Shown piece after piece: positions 1 through 8,514 of a stretch of DNA of 64,000 nt; position 1 is the first letter of the stretch; each line of letters opens with the position of its first letter. The stretch is from Dryocola sp036489025 (GTDB lineage Bacteria > Pseudomonadota > Gammaproteobacteria > Enterobacterales > Enterobacteriaceae): the NCBI GenBank assembly GCA_036489025.1, contig DASXGN010000046.1, forward strand, positions 62,001-126,000, in the 5' to 3' direction. The notes beneath the pieces are model-generated. The model searched no databases. It saw only the letters and a program-made list of their open reading frames with translations, and was not told the DNA's origin. The position numbers and the translations under genes were made by a program.

Positions 1-60
1 CACGATGAGGATTTGCTGACTAAAGGCTTTAACATGCTGAAGAACAAGTTCTTTAGCTAA
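1..60 (+). CDS. yidB: YidB C-terminus (partial)
   Basis: Only the last 19 codons and the stop are in the window. They read HDEDLLTKGFNMLKNKFFS, close to the C-terminal end of E. coli YidB as I remember it (a DLL..GMELLKGKLF-like ending). YidB is a small DUF937-family protein of unknown function. In E. coli it lies just upstream of yidA, as here. The call rests on a short tail plus gene order. Confidence 0.75.
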   Translation, partial: HDEDLLTKGFNMLKNKFFS

Positions 61-232
61 GTTTTATCGCTGCTTTAAATGGGCGCTGAACAGGGCGGAT
101 AGCGATAGGCTTATCTGCCCTGCAGCGCCTTGTACATCCCGCCTTAGCCCCTAATTTCATTCGAAACGTAACGCTGTTTTTGTGAGCGCAATCGCGTTAG
201 CATGAGATAAACTCATTACCTCAGAAAATCCC

Positions 233-1045
233 ATGCCTATAAAACTCATTGCGATTGATATGGACGGCACTTTGCTGCTGCCCGACCACACTATTTCCCC
301 CGCCGTTAAAGCCGCCATTGCCAGCGCGCGCGCGCGTGGCGTAAGCGTTGTGCTTTGCACCGGTCGTCCTTACGCAGGCGTTGAGAGCTATCTCAGAGAG
401 CTGCATATGGATGAGCCAAACGACTACTGCATCACTTACAACGGCGCTCTGGTGCAGAAAGCACAGGACGGCAGCACGGTGGCACAAACCGCGCTGAACT
501 ACGACGATTATCGCTATCTGGAGCAGCTCTCCCGCGAAGTCGGTTCCCACTTCCACGCGTTGGATCGCCATCAGCTTTACACCGCTAACCGCGACATCAG
601 CTACTACACCGTACATGAATCCTTTATTGCCAATATTCCGCTGGTGTTCTGCGAGCCGGAGAATATGGACAAAAATGGTGAATTCCTGAAGGTGATGATG
701 ATTGACGATCCGGTCGTGCTGGATAAGGCTATTGCCAGAATTCCTGCTGAAGTTCACGAGCGCTACACGCTGCTGAAAAGCTCCCCTTATTTCCTGGAAA
801 TCCTCGATAAACGCGTGAACAAAGGTACCGGCGTGAAGGCGCTGGCGGAAAAGCTGGGTATCAGGCGAGAAGAGATCATGACCCTGGGCGACCAGGAAAA
901 TGATATTGCGATGCTGGAATATGCGGGCATGGGCGTTGCCATGGACAACGCTATCGATAAAGTCAAAGAGGTCAGCAACTTCGTGACAAAATCTAACCTT
1001 GAAGACGGCGTGGCCTATGCGATAGAGAAGTTCGTTCTGAACTGA
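233..1045 (+). CDS. yidA: Sugar phosphatase YidA (HAD family)
   Basis: A 270-residue HAD-superfamily phosphatase of the Cof type. It hydrolyses small phosphorylated sugars and intermediates such as erythrose 4-phosphate and alpha-glucose 1-phosphate in the cytoplasm. The catalytic DxDGT motif (IDMDGT, Asp9 nucleophile and Asp11 acid/base) is at the N terminus. A Cof cap domain fills the middle, and the C-terminal Mg-binding motif GDQENDIAML is near residue 223. Length matches E. coli YidA. It is transcribed separately from dgoR: an intrinsic terminator follows directly. Orthology is supported by the flanking yidB and dgo genes. Confidence 0.95.
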   Translation: MPIKLIAIDMDGTLLLPDHTISPAVKAAIASARARGVSVVLCTGRPYAGVESYLRELHMDEPNDYCITYNGALVQKAQDGSTVAQTALNYDDYRYLEQLSREVGSHFHALDRHQLYTANRDISYYTVHESFIANIPLVFCEPENMDKNGEFLKVMMIDDPVVLDKAIARIPAEVHERYTLLKSSPYFLEILDKRVNKGTGVKALAEKLGIRREEIMTLGDQENDIAMLEYAGMGVAMDNAIDKVKEVSNFVTKSNLEDGVAYAIEKFVLN

Positions 1046-1070
1046 TTTCTGCCGAGAACATGCGATCTGA

Positions 1071-1098
1071 CCCTGGCCTGCGCCGGGGTTTTTTTTAT
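1071..1098 (+). terminator. Intrinsic terminator after yidA
   Basis: A 7-bp GC-rich stem (CCCTGGC / GCCGGGG, one G-U pair) with a 4-nt loop is followed by a run of eight T. It lies 25 bp after the yidA stop and separates yidA from the dgo operon. Confidence 0.85.
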
Positions 1099-1134
1099 CT
1101 TTTAAAAAATGAATTGTCTGTTTTGTGATCCAAA

Positions 1135-1166
1135 TTGTAGTACACAATTATGTGTTTGTACTACAT
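1135..1166 (+). promoter_or_regulatory. Tandem DgoR-type operators upstream of dgoR
   Basis: Two near-perfect palindromes of the form TTGTA-N-TACAA are present: TTGTAGTACAC at 1135-1145 and TTGTACTACAT at 1156-1166. Their centres are 21 bp apart, two helical turns. They lie about 115 bp upstream of dgoR. GntR/FadR-type regulators bind palindromes of this kind, and DgoR is known to repress its own operon until galactonate is present. Assignment to DgoR is inferred from position. Confidence 0.75.
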
Positions 1167-1277
1167 TGTGCGCATTGGCCACGGCAGGATGTTTCACATT
1201 GGTACTTCAAAGTTGCGGTGATTTGCAGCGCTCACGGTAAAGTAGTGGTTATTCCCATTTTCAATACAGGATTAACC

Positions 1278-1961
1278 ATGACCAAGACCGATCGCATCAT
1301 CGTGGCGCTGGGCAAGCAGATTATTGGCGGCAAGTACATCCCAGGTTCGGCGTTGCCGTCAGAAGCGGAGCTGTGCGAAGAGTTTGAAACCTCGCGCAAC
1401 ATCATTCGTGAGGCGTTTCGCTCCCTTACGGCGAAGCGGCTGGTGGAAATGAAGCGCTATCGCGGCGCGTTTGTTGCCCCGCGCAACCAGTGGAACTACC
1501 TGGATACCGAAGTGCTGCAGTGGGTGCTGGAAAACGATTACGACCCGCGGCTGATTAGCGCGATGAGCGAAGTCCGAAATCTGGTGGAGCCGGCAATAGC
1601 CAAATGGGCCGCCGAACGCGCAACGTCGAGCGATCTGGCAAAAATTGAAGCCGCGCTCAATGACATGGTGGCGCATAACCAGGATCGGGATGCTTTTAAC
1701 GAGGCCGACATTCGCTATCACGAAGCGGTGCTGGAATCGGTGGATAACCCGGTGCTGCAACAGCTGAGCGTGGCCATAAGCTCGCTACAGCGCGCGGTGT
1801 TTGAGCGCACCTGGATGGGCGATGAAGCCAACATGCCAAAGACACTCAAAGAACATAAAGAGCTGTTTGATGCGATAAGACATCAGGACAGCAAAGCAGC
1901 GGAGCAGGCGGCGCTCGCCATGATCGCCAGCTCGACTAAACGACTAAAGGACATCACATGA
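1278..1961 (+). CDS. dgoR: DgoR, GntR-family repressor of galactonate genes
   Basis: A 227-residue regulator of the FadR subfamily of GntR. The winged helix-turn-helix occupies roughly residues 5-70 (SEAELCEEFETSRNIIREA), and the C-terminal helical FCD ligand-binding domain roughly 90-215, where D-galactonate should bind. It is very similar to E. coli DgoR. I start at the ATG at 1278, preceded by ACAGGA. An upstream extension to 1125 would run through the operator sequence and is not credible. Its stop overlaps the dgoK start by 4 bp (ATGA), so it is translationally coupled to the operon it represses. Confidence 0.95.
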   Translation: MTKTDRIIVALGKQIIGGKYIPGSALPSEAELCEEFETSRNIIREAFRSLTAKRLVEMKRYRGAFVAPRNQWNYLDTEVLQWVLENDYDPRLISAMSEVRNLVEPAIAKWAAERATSSDLAKIEAALNDMVAHNQDRDAFNEADIRYHEAVLESVDNPVLQQLSVAISSLQRAVFERTWMGDEANMPKTLKEHKELFDAIRHQDSKAAEQAALAMIASSTKRLKDIT

Positions 1962-2842
1962 CATCACGCTACATCGCTATTGACTGGGGGTCGACCAACC
2001 TGCGCGCCTGGTGTTACCAGGATGGCGTCTGTATTGATAGTCGACAGACCACGGCCGGAGTCACCCGGCTGAATGGCAAATCCCCGGCGGCGGTGTTTGA
2101 TGAAGTCACCCAGGGCTGGCGTGAAAAAAATACGCCGGTGCTGATGGCCGGGATGGTGGGTAGCAATGCCGGGTGGAAAATAGCCCCGTATCTGCCTTGC
2201 CCGGCAAAATTTTCTGACATCGGCCAACAGCTTACGCCGGTTTTAGACAACGTATGGATTATCCCCGGCCTTAGCGTGCAGAGCGCAGATAACTGTAATG
2301 TGATGCGCGGTGAAGAGACGCAGCTGCTGGGTGCAAAAGCACTCAGCCCGTCGCCGCTTTATGTTATGCCGGGAACCCACTGCAAATGGGTTCATGCCGA
2401 CGAACATACGGTGCAAGACTTCTGCACGGTAATGACCGGTGAACTGCACCATATCCTACTGAATCACTCGCTGGTAGGTGCAGGCCTGCCGGAACAGATT
2501 GCCAGCCCGCAGGCGTTTAGCGCCGGGCTGGAGCGCGGCATAAACGACGATGCCCTGCTGCCGCGGCTGTTTGAAGTCCGGGCGGCGCATGTCCTGGGCG
2601 AGCTGCCGCGCGGCGAAGTGAGCGAATTTCTTTCCGGGCTGTTGATTGGCAACGAGGTGGCGGCCATGACTCGCCGTTACGCGTTGAGTAAAGAGCAGCC
2701 CGTCACCCTTGTTGCCAACCTCTCATTAAGCCAGCGCTATCTCACCGCGCTGGCGCAGCTGGGCTACCAGGCTAACGTTCTGGACGGCGACGAGGCATTC
2801 CAGGCAGGAATAAGGAGTATCGCAAATGCAGTGGCAAACTAA
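1958..2842 (+). CDS. dgoK: 2-dehydro-3-deoxygalactonokinase
   Basis: A 294-residue kinase that phosphorylates 2-keto-3-deoxy-D-galactonate with ATP, the second step of the DeLey-Doudoroff galactonate pathway. The N-terminal IAIDWGSTNLRAW is the ATP-binding phosphate-1 motif of the ASKHA fold, and PGTHCKWV near residue 133 is typical of DgoK. It overlaps dgoR by 4 bp and dgoA by 17 bp, the tight packing expected in this operon. Confidence 0.95.
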   Translation: MTSRYIAIDWGSTNLRAWCYQDGVCIDSRQTTAGVTRLNGKSPAAVFDEVTQGWREKNTPVLMAGMVGSNAGWKIAPYLPCPAKFSDIGQQLTPVLDNVWIIPGLSVQSADNCNVMRGEETQLLGAKALSPSPLYVMPGTHCKWVHADEHTVQDFCTVMTGELHHILLNHSLVGAGLPEQIASPQAFSAGLERGINDDALLPRLFEVRAAHVLGELPRGEVSEFLSGLLIGNEVAAMTRRYALSKEQPVTLVANLSLSQRYLTALAQLGYQANVLDGDEAFQAGIRSIANAVAN

Positions 2843-3446
2843 TCTTCCCTTAATCGCGATTTTGCGCGGCATCACGCCAGAAGAGGCTTACGCGCACATT
2901 TCCGCATTGTTGGATGAGGGCTTTGACGCCATCGAAATCCCGCTGAATTCACCTGAATGGCAAACCAGCATTCCGGCGATGGTGGCGGCGTTTGGCCAGC
3001 GTGCGCTGATCGGGGCGGGAACCGTACTCAAACCCGAGCAGGTCAATGAGCTGGCCGCAATGGGCGGTAAGCTGGTGGTCACGCCCAATACGCAGCCGGA
3101 AGTTATCCGTCGCGCGGTGGCGAGCGGCATGACAGTCTGCGCCGGGTGCGCAACGGCTACCGAGGCGTTTACCGCGCTTGATGCCGGAGCCCAGGCGCTG
3201 AAAATTTTCCCTTCCTCTTCTTTCGGCCCTGACTATATCAAGGCGCTCAAAGCGGTGCTGCCGCCGGATGTGCCGGTCTTTGCCGTCGGCGGCGTAACGC
3301 CGGAAAACCTCAGCGTCTGGCTGAAGGCTGGCTGTGCGGGAGCCGGGCTTGGCAGCGATTTATACCGTGCCGGTCAGCCCGTGGAGCGTACCCGCGAGAA
3401 AGCGAAAGCATTTGTTAAAGCGTATCAAGAGGCAGTGCAATCATGA
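2826..3446 (+). CDS. dgoA: 2-dehydro-3-deoxy-6-phosphogalactonate aldolase
   Basis: A 206-residue class I aldolase that splits KDPGal into pyruvate and glyceraldehyde 3-phosphate, the last step of galactonate catabolism. Glu37 (AIEIPLNSP) and the Schiff-base lysine Lys126 (ALKIFPSS) stand at the expected positions. The fold is a KDPG-aldolase type TIM barrel. The start lies inside the end of dgoK (17 bp overlap), and the stop overlaps dgoD by 4 bp. Confidence 0.95.
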   Translation: MQWQTNLPLIAILRGITPEEAYAHISALLDEGFDAIEIPLNSPEWQTSIPAMVAAFGQRALIGAGTVLKPEQVNELAAMGGKLVVTPNTQPEVIRRAVASGMTVCAGCATATEAFTALDAGAQALKIFPSSSFGPDYIKALKAVLPPDVPVFAVGGVTPENLSVWLKAGCAGAGLGSDLYRAGQPVERTREKAKAFVKAYQEAVQS

Positions 3447-4591
3447 AAATAACCAAACTGACCACCTACCGTTTACCCCCGCGCTGGATGTTCCTGAAAA
3501 TTGAAACCGACGAAGGCGTTGTTGGCTGGGGTGAGCCGGTTATTGAAGGCCGGGCAAAAAGCGTTGAAGCGGCAGTGCATGAATTAAGCGAATTTTTAAT
3601 TGGCCAGGATCCCGCTCGTATTAATGACTTATGGCAGGTGATGTATCGCGGCGGCTTTTACCGCGGCGGCCCAATACTCATGAGCGCCATTGCCGGTATC
3701 GATCAGGCGCTGTGGGATATTAAAGGCAAAGTATTAAACGCGCCGGTCTGGCAGTTAATGGGCGGGCTGGTACGCGATAAAATTAAAGCCTATAGCTGGG
3801 TGGGCGGCGATCGCCCCGCCGAAGTTATCGACGGTATTAAATCGCTGCGCAAAATAGGTTTCGATACCTTTAAATTAAACGGCTGCGAAGAGATGGGCAT
3901 TATCGATAATTCCCGTCAGGTTGACGCCGCCGTGAATACCGTGGCGCAGATTCGTGAAGCTTTTGGCAATGAAATTGAGTTTGGCCTTGATTTCCACGGC
4001 CGCGTTAGCGCCCCGATGGCGAAAGTGCTGATTAAAGAGCTGGAGCAGTATCGCCCGCTGTTTATCGAGGAGCCGGTGCTTGCCGAGCAGGCGGAATACT
4101 ATCCTCGCCTGGCCGCACAGACCCATATTCCCATCGCTGCGGGTGAGCGCATGTTCTCGCGCTTTGAGTTCAAACGCGTGCTGGAAGCGGGCGGGCTGGC
4201 GATTCTTCAGCCGGATCTGTCTCACGCAGGCGGCATTACCGAGTGCTACAAAATTGCGGGAATGGCAGAGGCATACGACGTTGCGCTGGCGCCACACTGC
4301 CCGCTGGGTCCAATTGCGCTGGCGGCCTGTTTGCACATCGACTTCGTCTCCCGCAACGCCGTATTCCAGGAGCAAAGCATGGGCATTCATTACAATAAGG
4401 GTGCCGAACTGCTTGATTTTGTGAAGAATAAAGAAGATTTCAAAATGGATGGAGGACACTTCCTGCCGTTAATGAAGCCGGGCCTGGGCGTGGAGATTGA
4501 CGAAGAACAGGTGATCGCCCGCAGCCAGAATGTCACCGACTGGAGAAACCCGCTGTGGCGCTATCCGGACGGTGCCGTAGCCGAGTGGTAA
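3443..4591 (+). CDS. dgoD: D-galactonate dehydratase
   Basis: A 382-residue enolase-superfamily enzyme that dehydrates D-galactonate to 2-keto-3-deoxygalactonate, the first pathway step. The Mg ligands are visible at Asp183 (GLDFHGR), Glu209 (IEEPV) and Glu235 (AAGERM). The catalytic histidines are His185 and the one in APHCPLGP near 285. Length and residue numbers match the E. coli enzyme. The start ATG overlaps the dgoA stop (ATGA). A hairpin with a short T run separates it from dgoT. Confidence 0.96.
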   Translation: MKITKLTTYRLPPRWMFLKIETDEGVVGWGEPVIEGRAKSVEAAVHELSEFLIGQDPARINDLWQVMYRGGFYRGGPILMSAIAGIDQALWDIKGKVLNAPVWQLMGGLVRDKIKAYSWVGGDRPAEVIDGIKSLRKIGFDTFKLNGCEEMGIIDNSRQVDAAVNTVAQIREAFGNEIEFGLDFHGRVSAPMAKVLIKELEQYRPLFIEEPVLAEQAEYYPRLAAQTHIPIAAGERMFSRFEFKRVLEAGGLAILQPDLSHAGGITECYKIAGMAEAYDVALAPHCPLGPIALAACLHIDFVSRNAVFQEQSMGIHYNKGAELLDFVKNKEDFKMDGGHFLPLMKPGLGVEIDEEQVIARSQNVTDWRNPLWRYPDGAVAEW

Positions 4592-4653
4592 ATATTCACC
4601 TTAATTAAGCTTTTCTAAAAATATTAAAGATAAAACACCCTCTGTATTAGGCA

Positions 4654-4687
4654 GGGCATGGTGGCGGATAAAGCCATGCCCATTTTT
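4654..4687 (+). terminator. Hairpin with T run between dgoD and dgoT
   Basis: A perfect 8-bp stem (GGGCATGG / CCATGCCC) with a 12-nt loop is followed by ATTTTT. It sits directly before the dgoT ribosome binding site (GGAG at 4688). It could be a partial terminator that lowers dgoT expression relative to the enzymes, or an RNA-processing site. The role is inferred from structure only. Confidence 0.55.
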
Positions 4688-4700
4688 GGAGACAGACGTT

Positions 4701-5993
4701 ATGGATATCTCTGTGACTGCAGCAAAACCTACGCGGCGTCGTTACGTGACGCTAATTATGATCTTCATCACCGTTGTTATTTGCTATGTCGATCGTGCGA
4801 ATTTAGCGGTGGCTTCGGCGCATATTCAGGCCGAATTTGGCATCACTAAAACCCAGATGGGCTATATATTCTCGGCCTTCGCCTGGATGTACACATTGTG
4901 CCAGATTCCGGGCGGCTGGTTCCTTGACCGGGTTGGGTCGCGTTTAACCTACTTTATTGCGATTTTCGGCTGGTCCGTGGCGACGCTGTTCCAGGGTTTC
5001 TCGACGGGGCTGCTGTCGCTGATTGGCCTGCGAGCTATCACCGGTATCTTTGAAGCACCTGCTTTCCCAACTAATAACCGTATGGTGACAAGCTGGTTCC
5101 CGGAGCGCGAGCGAGCTTCTGCCGTGGGCTTCTATACTTCAGGTCAGTTCGTCGGTCTGGCCTTCCTCACGCCGCTGCTGATTTGGATTCAGGAAATGCT
5201 GAGCTGGCACTGGGTCTTCATCATCACCGGCGGCATCGGCATCATCTGGTCACTCGTCTGGTTTAAGGTTTACCAGCCGCCGCGCGCCAGCAAGGGCATT
5301 AATCAGGCCGAACTGGAATACATTCGCGAAGGCGGCGGTCTAGTTGACGGCGATGCTTCGCCTGAAAAGAAATCCCGCGTGCCGTTAACCGCAGCTGACT
5401 GGAAACTCATTTTTCATCGCAAGCTGGTGGGCGTTTACCTGGGGCAGTTTGCCGTGGCCTCGACGCTGTGGTTCTTCCTGACCTGGTTCCCGAACTACCT
5501 GACGCAGGAAAAAGGCATTACGGCCCTGAAAGCTGGCTTTATGACTACCGTGCCGTTCCTGGCTGCTTTCTGCGGCGTGCTGCTTTCAGGTTGGGTTGCA
5601 GACAGATTAGTGCGCAAAGGCTATTCGCTGGGTATTGCCCGTAAGCTGCCCATTATCTGCGGGCTGCTGATTTCCACCTGTATTATCGGTGCGAACTACA
5701 CCAACGACCCGGTGTGGATCATGACGCTGATGGCGATTGCCTTCTTCGGCAACGGCTTTGCCTCCATCACCTGGTCGCTGGTTTCATCGCTTGCGCCGAT
5801 GCGTTTGATTGGCCTGACCGGTGGCGTCTTCAATCTTGCCGGTGGCTTAGGTGGGATCACGGTTCCACTGGTGATTGGCTATATCGCGCAGAGCTACGGC
5901 TTTGCCCCGGCGCTGGTTTATATCTCAGCGGTGGCGCTACTTGGCGCACTTTCCTACATTTTGCTGGTGGGCAAAGTTGAAAGGGTAGGCTAA
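4701..5993 (+). CDS. dgoT: D-galactonate:H+ symporter DgoT
   Basis: A 430-residue major facilitator of the anion:cation symporter family with about 12 membrane segments. It imports D-galactonate with protons across the inner membrane. The sequence closely matches E. coli DgoT, including the ICYVDRANLAVA segment after the first helix and the GGWFLDRVGSR loop. I start at ATG 4701, 9 nt after GGAG at 4688; a TTG five codons earlier overlaps that ribosome binding site and is rejected. It is the last gene of the dgo operon. Confidence 0.95.
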   Translation: MDISVTAAKPTRRRYVTLIMIFITVVICYVDRANLAVASAHIQAEFGITKTQMGYIFSAFAWMYTLCQIPGGWFLDRVGSRLTYFIAIFGWSVATLFQGFSTGLLSLIGLRAITGIFEAPAFPTNNRMVTSWFPERERASAVGFYTSGQFVGLAFLTPLLIWIQEMLSWHWVFIITGGIGIIWSLVWFKVYQPPRASKGINQAELEYIREGGGLVDGDASPEKKSRVPLTAADWKLIFHRKLVGVYLGQFAVASTLWFFLTWFPNYLTQEKGITALKAGFMTTVPFLAAFCGVLLSGWVADRLVRKGYSLGIARKLPIICGLLISTCIIGANYTNDPVWIMTLMAIAFFGNGFASITWSLVSSLAPMRLIGLTGGVFNLAGGLGGITVPLVIGYIAQSYGFAPALVYISAVALLGALSYILLVGKVERVG

Positions 5994-6002
5994 AAATTGC
6001 TG

Positions 6003-6038
6003 ACAAAGAAGGAAAAAACGTGGTTTTTCCTTCTTTGT
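6003..6038 (+). terminator. Long perfect hairpin after dgoT
   Basis: A perfect 15-bp inverted repeat (ACAAAGAAGGAAAAA and its complement) with a 6-nt loop lies 10 bp after the dgoT stop. The right arm begins with TTTTT, but no T run follows, so it may stabilise the 3' end of the mRNA rather than act as a classic terminator. Confidence 0.55.
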
Positions 6039-6150
6039 GGTAAGCAGCCGAAAATCGCTAATTCGATTTTCCTTTTTATTTTTAGACGAGTATTTTTCGT
6101 CTTTTCCTCGCATTAAATTTTTTACGAGTATGGGCTAAAACGCTCCGTTG

Positions 6151-6185
6151 TTTTACCCTGAGGCGTCTAACGCTTCAGGGTAAAA
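6151..6185 (+). promoter_or_regulatory. Inverted repeat covering the yidR ribosome binding site
   Basis: The arms TTTTACCCTGAGGCG and CGCTTCAGGGTAAAA pair over 15 positions with one mismatch and a 5-nt loop. The only plausible Shine-Dalgarno for yidR (AGGG at 6177-6180) is inside the right arm, and the GTG start is 2 nt beyond the hairpin. Folding would hide the translation start. It could also act as a terminator for the dgo operon. Confidence 0.5.
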
Positions 6186-6187
6186 TC

Positions 6188-7456
6188 GTGTCTAAACAAC
6201 TCACCTTCGCTTCGCGCCATCATCAGCTCACCAACGTTAACGTCTGGACGCCCGACAGCCAGTGGATTGCCTTTGACGTCCGGCCTTCCGGGGCTTCCTT
6301 TACCGGCCAGACCATCGAGCGCGTCAACGTGCAGACCGGCCATGTAGAAGTGGTTTATCAGGCACCGGAGGGCGCACACGTCGGCGTTGTCACGGTTAAC
6401 CCCGTCTCTCCTGAGCGCTACGTCTTTATTCACGGCCCGGAAAATCCGGACGCCAGCTGGCAGTACGATTTTCATCATCGCCGCGGCGTGGTGGTGGCAA
6501 ACGGTACGGCAAGCAACCTTGATGCGATGGATATTACCGCGCCCTACACTCCCGGCGCGCTGCGCGGCGGCACCCACGTTCACGTCTGGAGCCCGGACGG
6601 CTCGCGCCTGAGCTTTACCTATAACGACCACGTGATGCACGAATACGATCCGGCGCAGGATTTACGCAACGTCGGCGTCGCGCTGCCCTTCGGCCCGGTC
6701 TGCCCGCCGAAACAGCATCCTCGCGAATATGATGGCAGCCATTACTGCGTGCTCGTTAGCCGCACTACGGCTGCGCCTCAGCCGGGCAGCGACGAGATAA
6801 ATCGTGCCTACGAAGAAGGTTGGGTAGGTGAGTCGGGCTATCGTAAACCTGACGGCAGCCAGCAGCGCTGGGCGCTGGCCTTTATCGGCGACACGCTTTC
6901 GGAAAGCGGCGAGAAGGTGCCCGAACTGTTTATTGTCGACCTGCCAGAAGATGAAGCCGAATGGCGTCATGCAGGAAGTGAGCCGCTGGAAGGCACCGCC
7001 ACCACCTTGCCCGCGCCGCCCGCCGGTGTACAACAGCGCCGCCTGACCTTTACCCATCAGAACCGCTATCCTGGCCTCGTCAGCCAGCCGCGCCACTGGG
7101 TGCGCAGCAATCCTGAGGGCAGCCAGATTGCCTGCCTGATGAAAGATGAAAACGGCGTGGTGCAGGTCTGGCTGATTTCACCGAACGGTGGGGAAGCGCA
7201 GCAGCTCACGCACGGCGAAAGCGGCGTGCAGTCCGCCTTTAACTGGCACCCTTCCGGTAAAGCGTTGGGATTCGTTATGGATGAGCGGGTTGTGCTGTGC
7301 GATGCGCAAAGCGGGAAGATTGTGCCGTTGACGCAGCCGGGAACAGGTGCGCCATCTGCGGATGCGATAGTTTTTTCACCGGATGGCAAACATATCGCGT
7401 GGATGCAGGACGTTGACGGCTTCCGTCAGGTATTTATCACGCTGACGGGCCTGTAA
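6188..7456 (+). CDS. yidR: YidR, DUF3748 beta-propeller protein
   Basis: A 422-residue protein of the YidR/DUF3748 family, of unknown function. TolB-like propeller repeats recur, for example WTPDSQWIAFDVRP, WSPDGSRLSFTYND, WHPSGKALGF and FSPDGKHIAWMQD. The fold resembles the propeller of oligogalacturonate lyases, but I see no evidence for that activity. No signal peptide is visible, so it is probably cytoplasmic. The start is a GTG whose ribosome binding site lies in a hairpin. It is convergent with yidQ: the two stop codons abut with no base between them. Confidence 0.88.
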   Translation: MSKQLTFASRHHQLTNVNVWTPDSQWIAFDVRPSGASFTGQTIERVNVQTGHVEVVYQAPEGAHVGVVTVNPVSPERYVFIHGPENPDASWQYDFHHRRGVVVANGTASNLDAMDITAPYTPGALRGGTHVHVWSPDGSRLSFTYNDHVMHEYDPAQDLRNVGVALPFGPVCPPKQHPREYDGSHYCVLVSRTTAAPQPGSDEINRAYEEGWVGESGYRKPDGSQQRWALAFIGDTLSESGEKVPELFIVDLPEDEAEWRHAGSEPLEGTATTLPAPPAGVQQRRLTFTHQNRYPGLVSQPRHWVRSNPEGSQIACLMKDENGVVQVWLISPNGGEAQQLTHGESGVQSAFNWHPSGKALGFVMDERVVLCDAQSGKIVPLTQPGTGAPSADAIVFSPDGKHIAWMQDVDGFRQVFITLTGL

Positions 7457-7792
7457 TCACTGGGCTGGCGGGATAACGGAATTGGTGGCCAGGTTCTTGC
7501 TCTCGCTGGCTTCCACTCTGGATTTCACCGATTTATCCGTACGGAACATGTCCCACGGCAGCAGCACGGTATCCATCACCGCGGTAAAAGGCATATCGAG
7601 CGCCACGAAAGGTTTGTATCCCCAGCTCGTCTCGTCGTCAGTCAGCATATCGTAGCTGGCCCTGGTCCCAGGATAATATCCATCTTGCCCACCGGTGTGG
7701 GTCATCACGCTTGAGCACCCGCTTAAAACGAGCAATCCGCTGCTCAAAATCATTTTTGGAAGATAGCTTTTCATCATCACTGTTATGTTCAT
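7457..7792 (-). CDS. yidQ: YidQ, DUF1375 lipoprotein
   Basis: A 111-residue small lipoprotein. The signal peptide ends in the lipobox LVLSGC, so the mature protein begins at the Cys and is probably held in the outer membrane. The DUF1375 core is visible: YPGTRASYDML, then LDMPFTAVMDTVLLPWD, as in E. coli YidQ. Function is unknown. The ATG at 7792 has AAGGG 8 nt upstream; in-frame ATGs at 7777 and 7774 are alternatives. Gene order yidR-yidQ-ibpA is as in E. coli. Confidence 0.88.
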   Translation of the reverse strand: MNITVMMKSYLPKMILSSGLLVLSGCSSVMTHTGGQDGYYPGTRASYDMLTDDETSWGYKPFVALDMPFTAVMDTVLLPWDMFRTDKSVKSRVEASESKNLATNSVIPPAQ

Positions 7793-7961
7793 TTAAAGGA
7801 CCCTTTACGGGCCTGGCCACACGGCGGTTATAGCACCTGTGCGCAGAAAAAAGATGTTGTACTCACCGCTCTGTGGCGGCTGTCGCAGATAATTCCGGTT
7901 TACTCTTCGCTTCAGTCTATGTATGGACCACCAAAGCCGCAAAAAATTTCCTTTAGGCAGC

Positions 7962-7989
7962 CTTGAAAAGTATGACTTCGGATCCATTT
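7962..7989 (+). promoter_or_regulatory. Sigma-32 heat-shock promoter of ibpAB
   Basis: The -35 element CTTGAAA (7962-7968) is followed after 14 bp by the -10 element TCCATTT (7983-7989). This fits the heat-shock consensus (CTTGAAA ... CCCCATNT). It lies about 105 bp upstream of ibpA. The rest of the 302-bp gap between yidQ and ibpA holds no convincing gene. Confidence 0.8.
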
Positions 7990-7997
7990 TAGGAATG

Positions 7998-8094
7998 TAG
8001 CCACGAAAGAGTACGCCGGAAGGGTGCTCTGGCACGCGGCCTGTCCATGGTGGAAGGCCAGATTAAACCTCGCTGATTTCAGGAGCTTTTAAAG
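7998..8094 (+). promoter_or_regulatory. ROSE-type RNA thermometer, ibpA leader
   Basis: The ibpA 5' leader ends with UCGCU (8070-8074) just upstream of the Shine-Dalgarno AGGAGC (8081-8086). This is the arrangement of ROSE thermometers, in which a UYGCU strand pairs with the ribosome binding site at low temperature and melts on heating. Upstream bases can form additional hairpins. The element is well established for ibpA in enteric bacteria; the boundaries here are approximate. Confidence 0.75.
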
Positions 8095-8508
8095 ATGCGT
8101 AATTTCGACCTGTCCCCGCTTTATCGTTCAGCCATTGGCTTTGACCGTCTGTTCAACCTGCTCGAAAACAACCAAAGTCAGAGCAACGGCGGTTATCCTC
8201 CGTACAACGTTGAATTAGTTGACGAAAACCACTATCGCATTGCCATCGCCGTCGCCGGTTTCGCGGAAAATGAGCTGGAAATTACCGCCCAGGATAACCT
8301 GCTGGTGGTGAAAGGCTCTCACGCCGAAGAACAGCCGGAACGCACCTATCTTTACCAGGGCATCGCCGAGCGGAATTTTGAACGTAAATTCCAGCTGGCT
8401 GAAAACATTCACATTCGTGGTGCAAACCTGGTGAATGGCCTGCTGTATATCGATCTTGAACGCGTCATTCCAGAATCAATGAAGCCGCGCCGCATCGAAA
8501 TTAACTGA
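8095..8508 (+). CDS. ibpA: Small heat-shock protein IbpA
   Basis: A 137-residue alpha-crystallin/HSP20 chaperone, nearly identical to E. coli IbpA. It binds unfolding proteins and co-aggregates with them so that ClpB/DnaK can refold them. The alpha-crystallin domain spans about 35-125 (PPYNVELVDENHYRIAIAVAGF to GLLYIDLERVIP), followed by the short C-terminal tail with the I-x-I motif (RRIEIN). It is first in the ibpAB operon, driven by a sigma-32 promoter and a leader thermometer. Confidence 0.97.
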   Translation: MRNFDLSPLYRSAIGFDRLFNLLENNQSQSNGGYPPYNVELVDENHYRIAIAVAGFAENELEITAQDNLLVVKGSHAEEQPERTYLYQGIAERNFERKFQLAENIHIRGANLVNGLLYIDLERVIPESMKPRRIEIN

Positions 8509-8514
8509 TTTCCA

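Noticed and set aside
221..1147. 308-codon minus-strand frame opposite yidA
   Set aside because: It mirrors a well-conserved gene on the other strand, has no ribosome binding site and no recognisable domain.
7805..8035. 76-codon minus-strand frame between yidQ and ibpA
   Set aside because: It overlaps the sigma-32 promoter and leader of ibpA and has no domain or good ribosome binding site.
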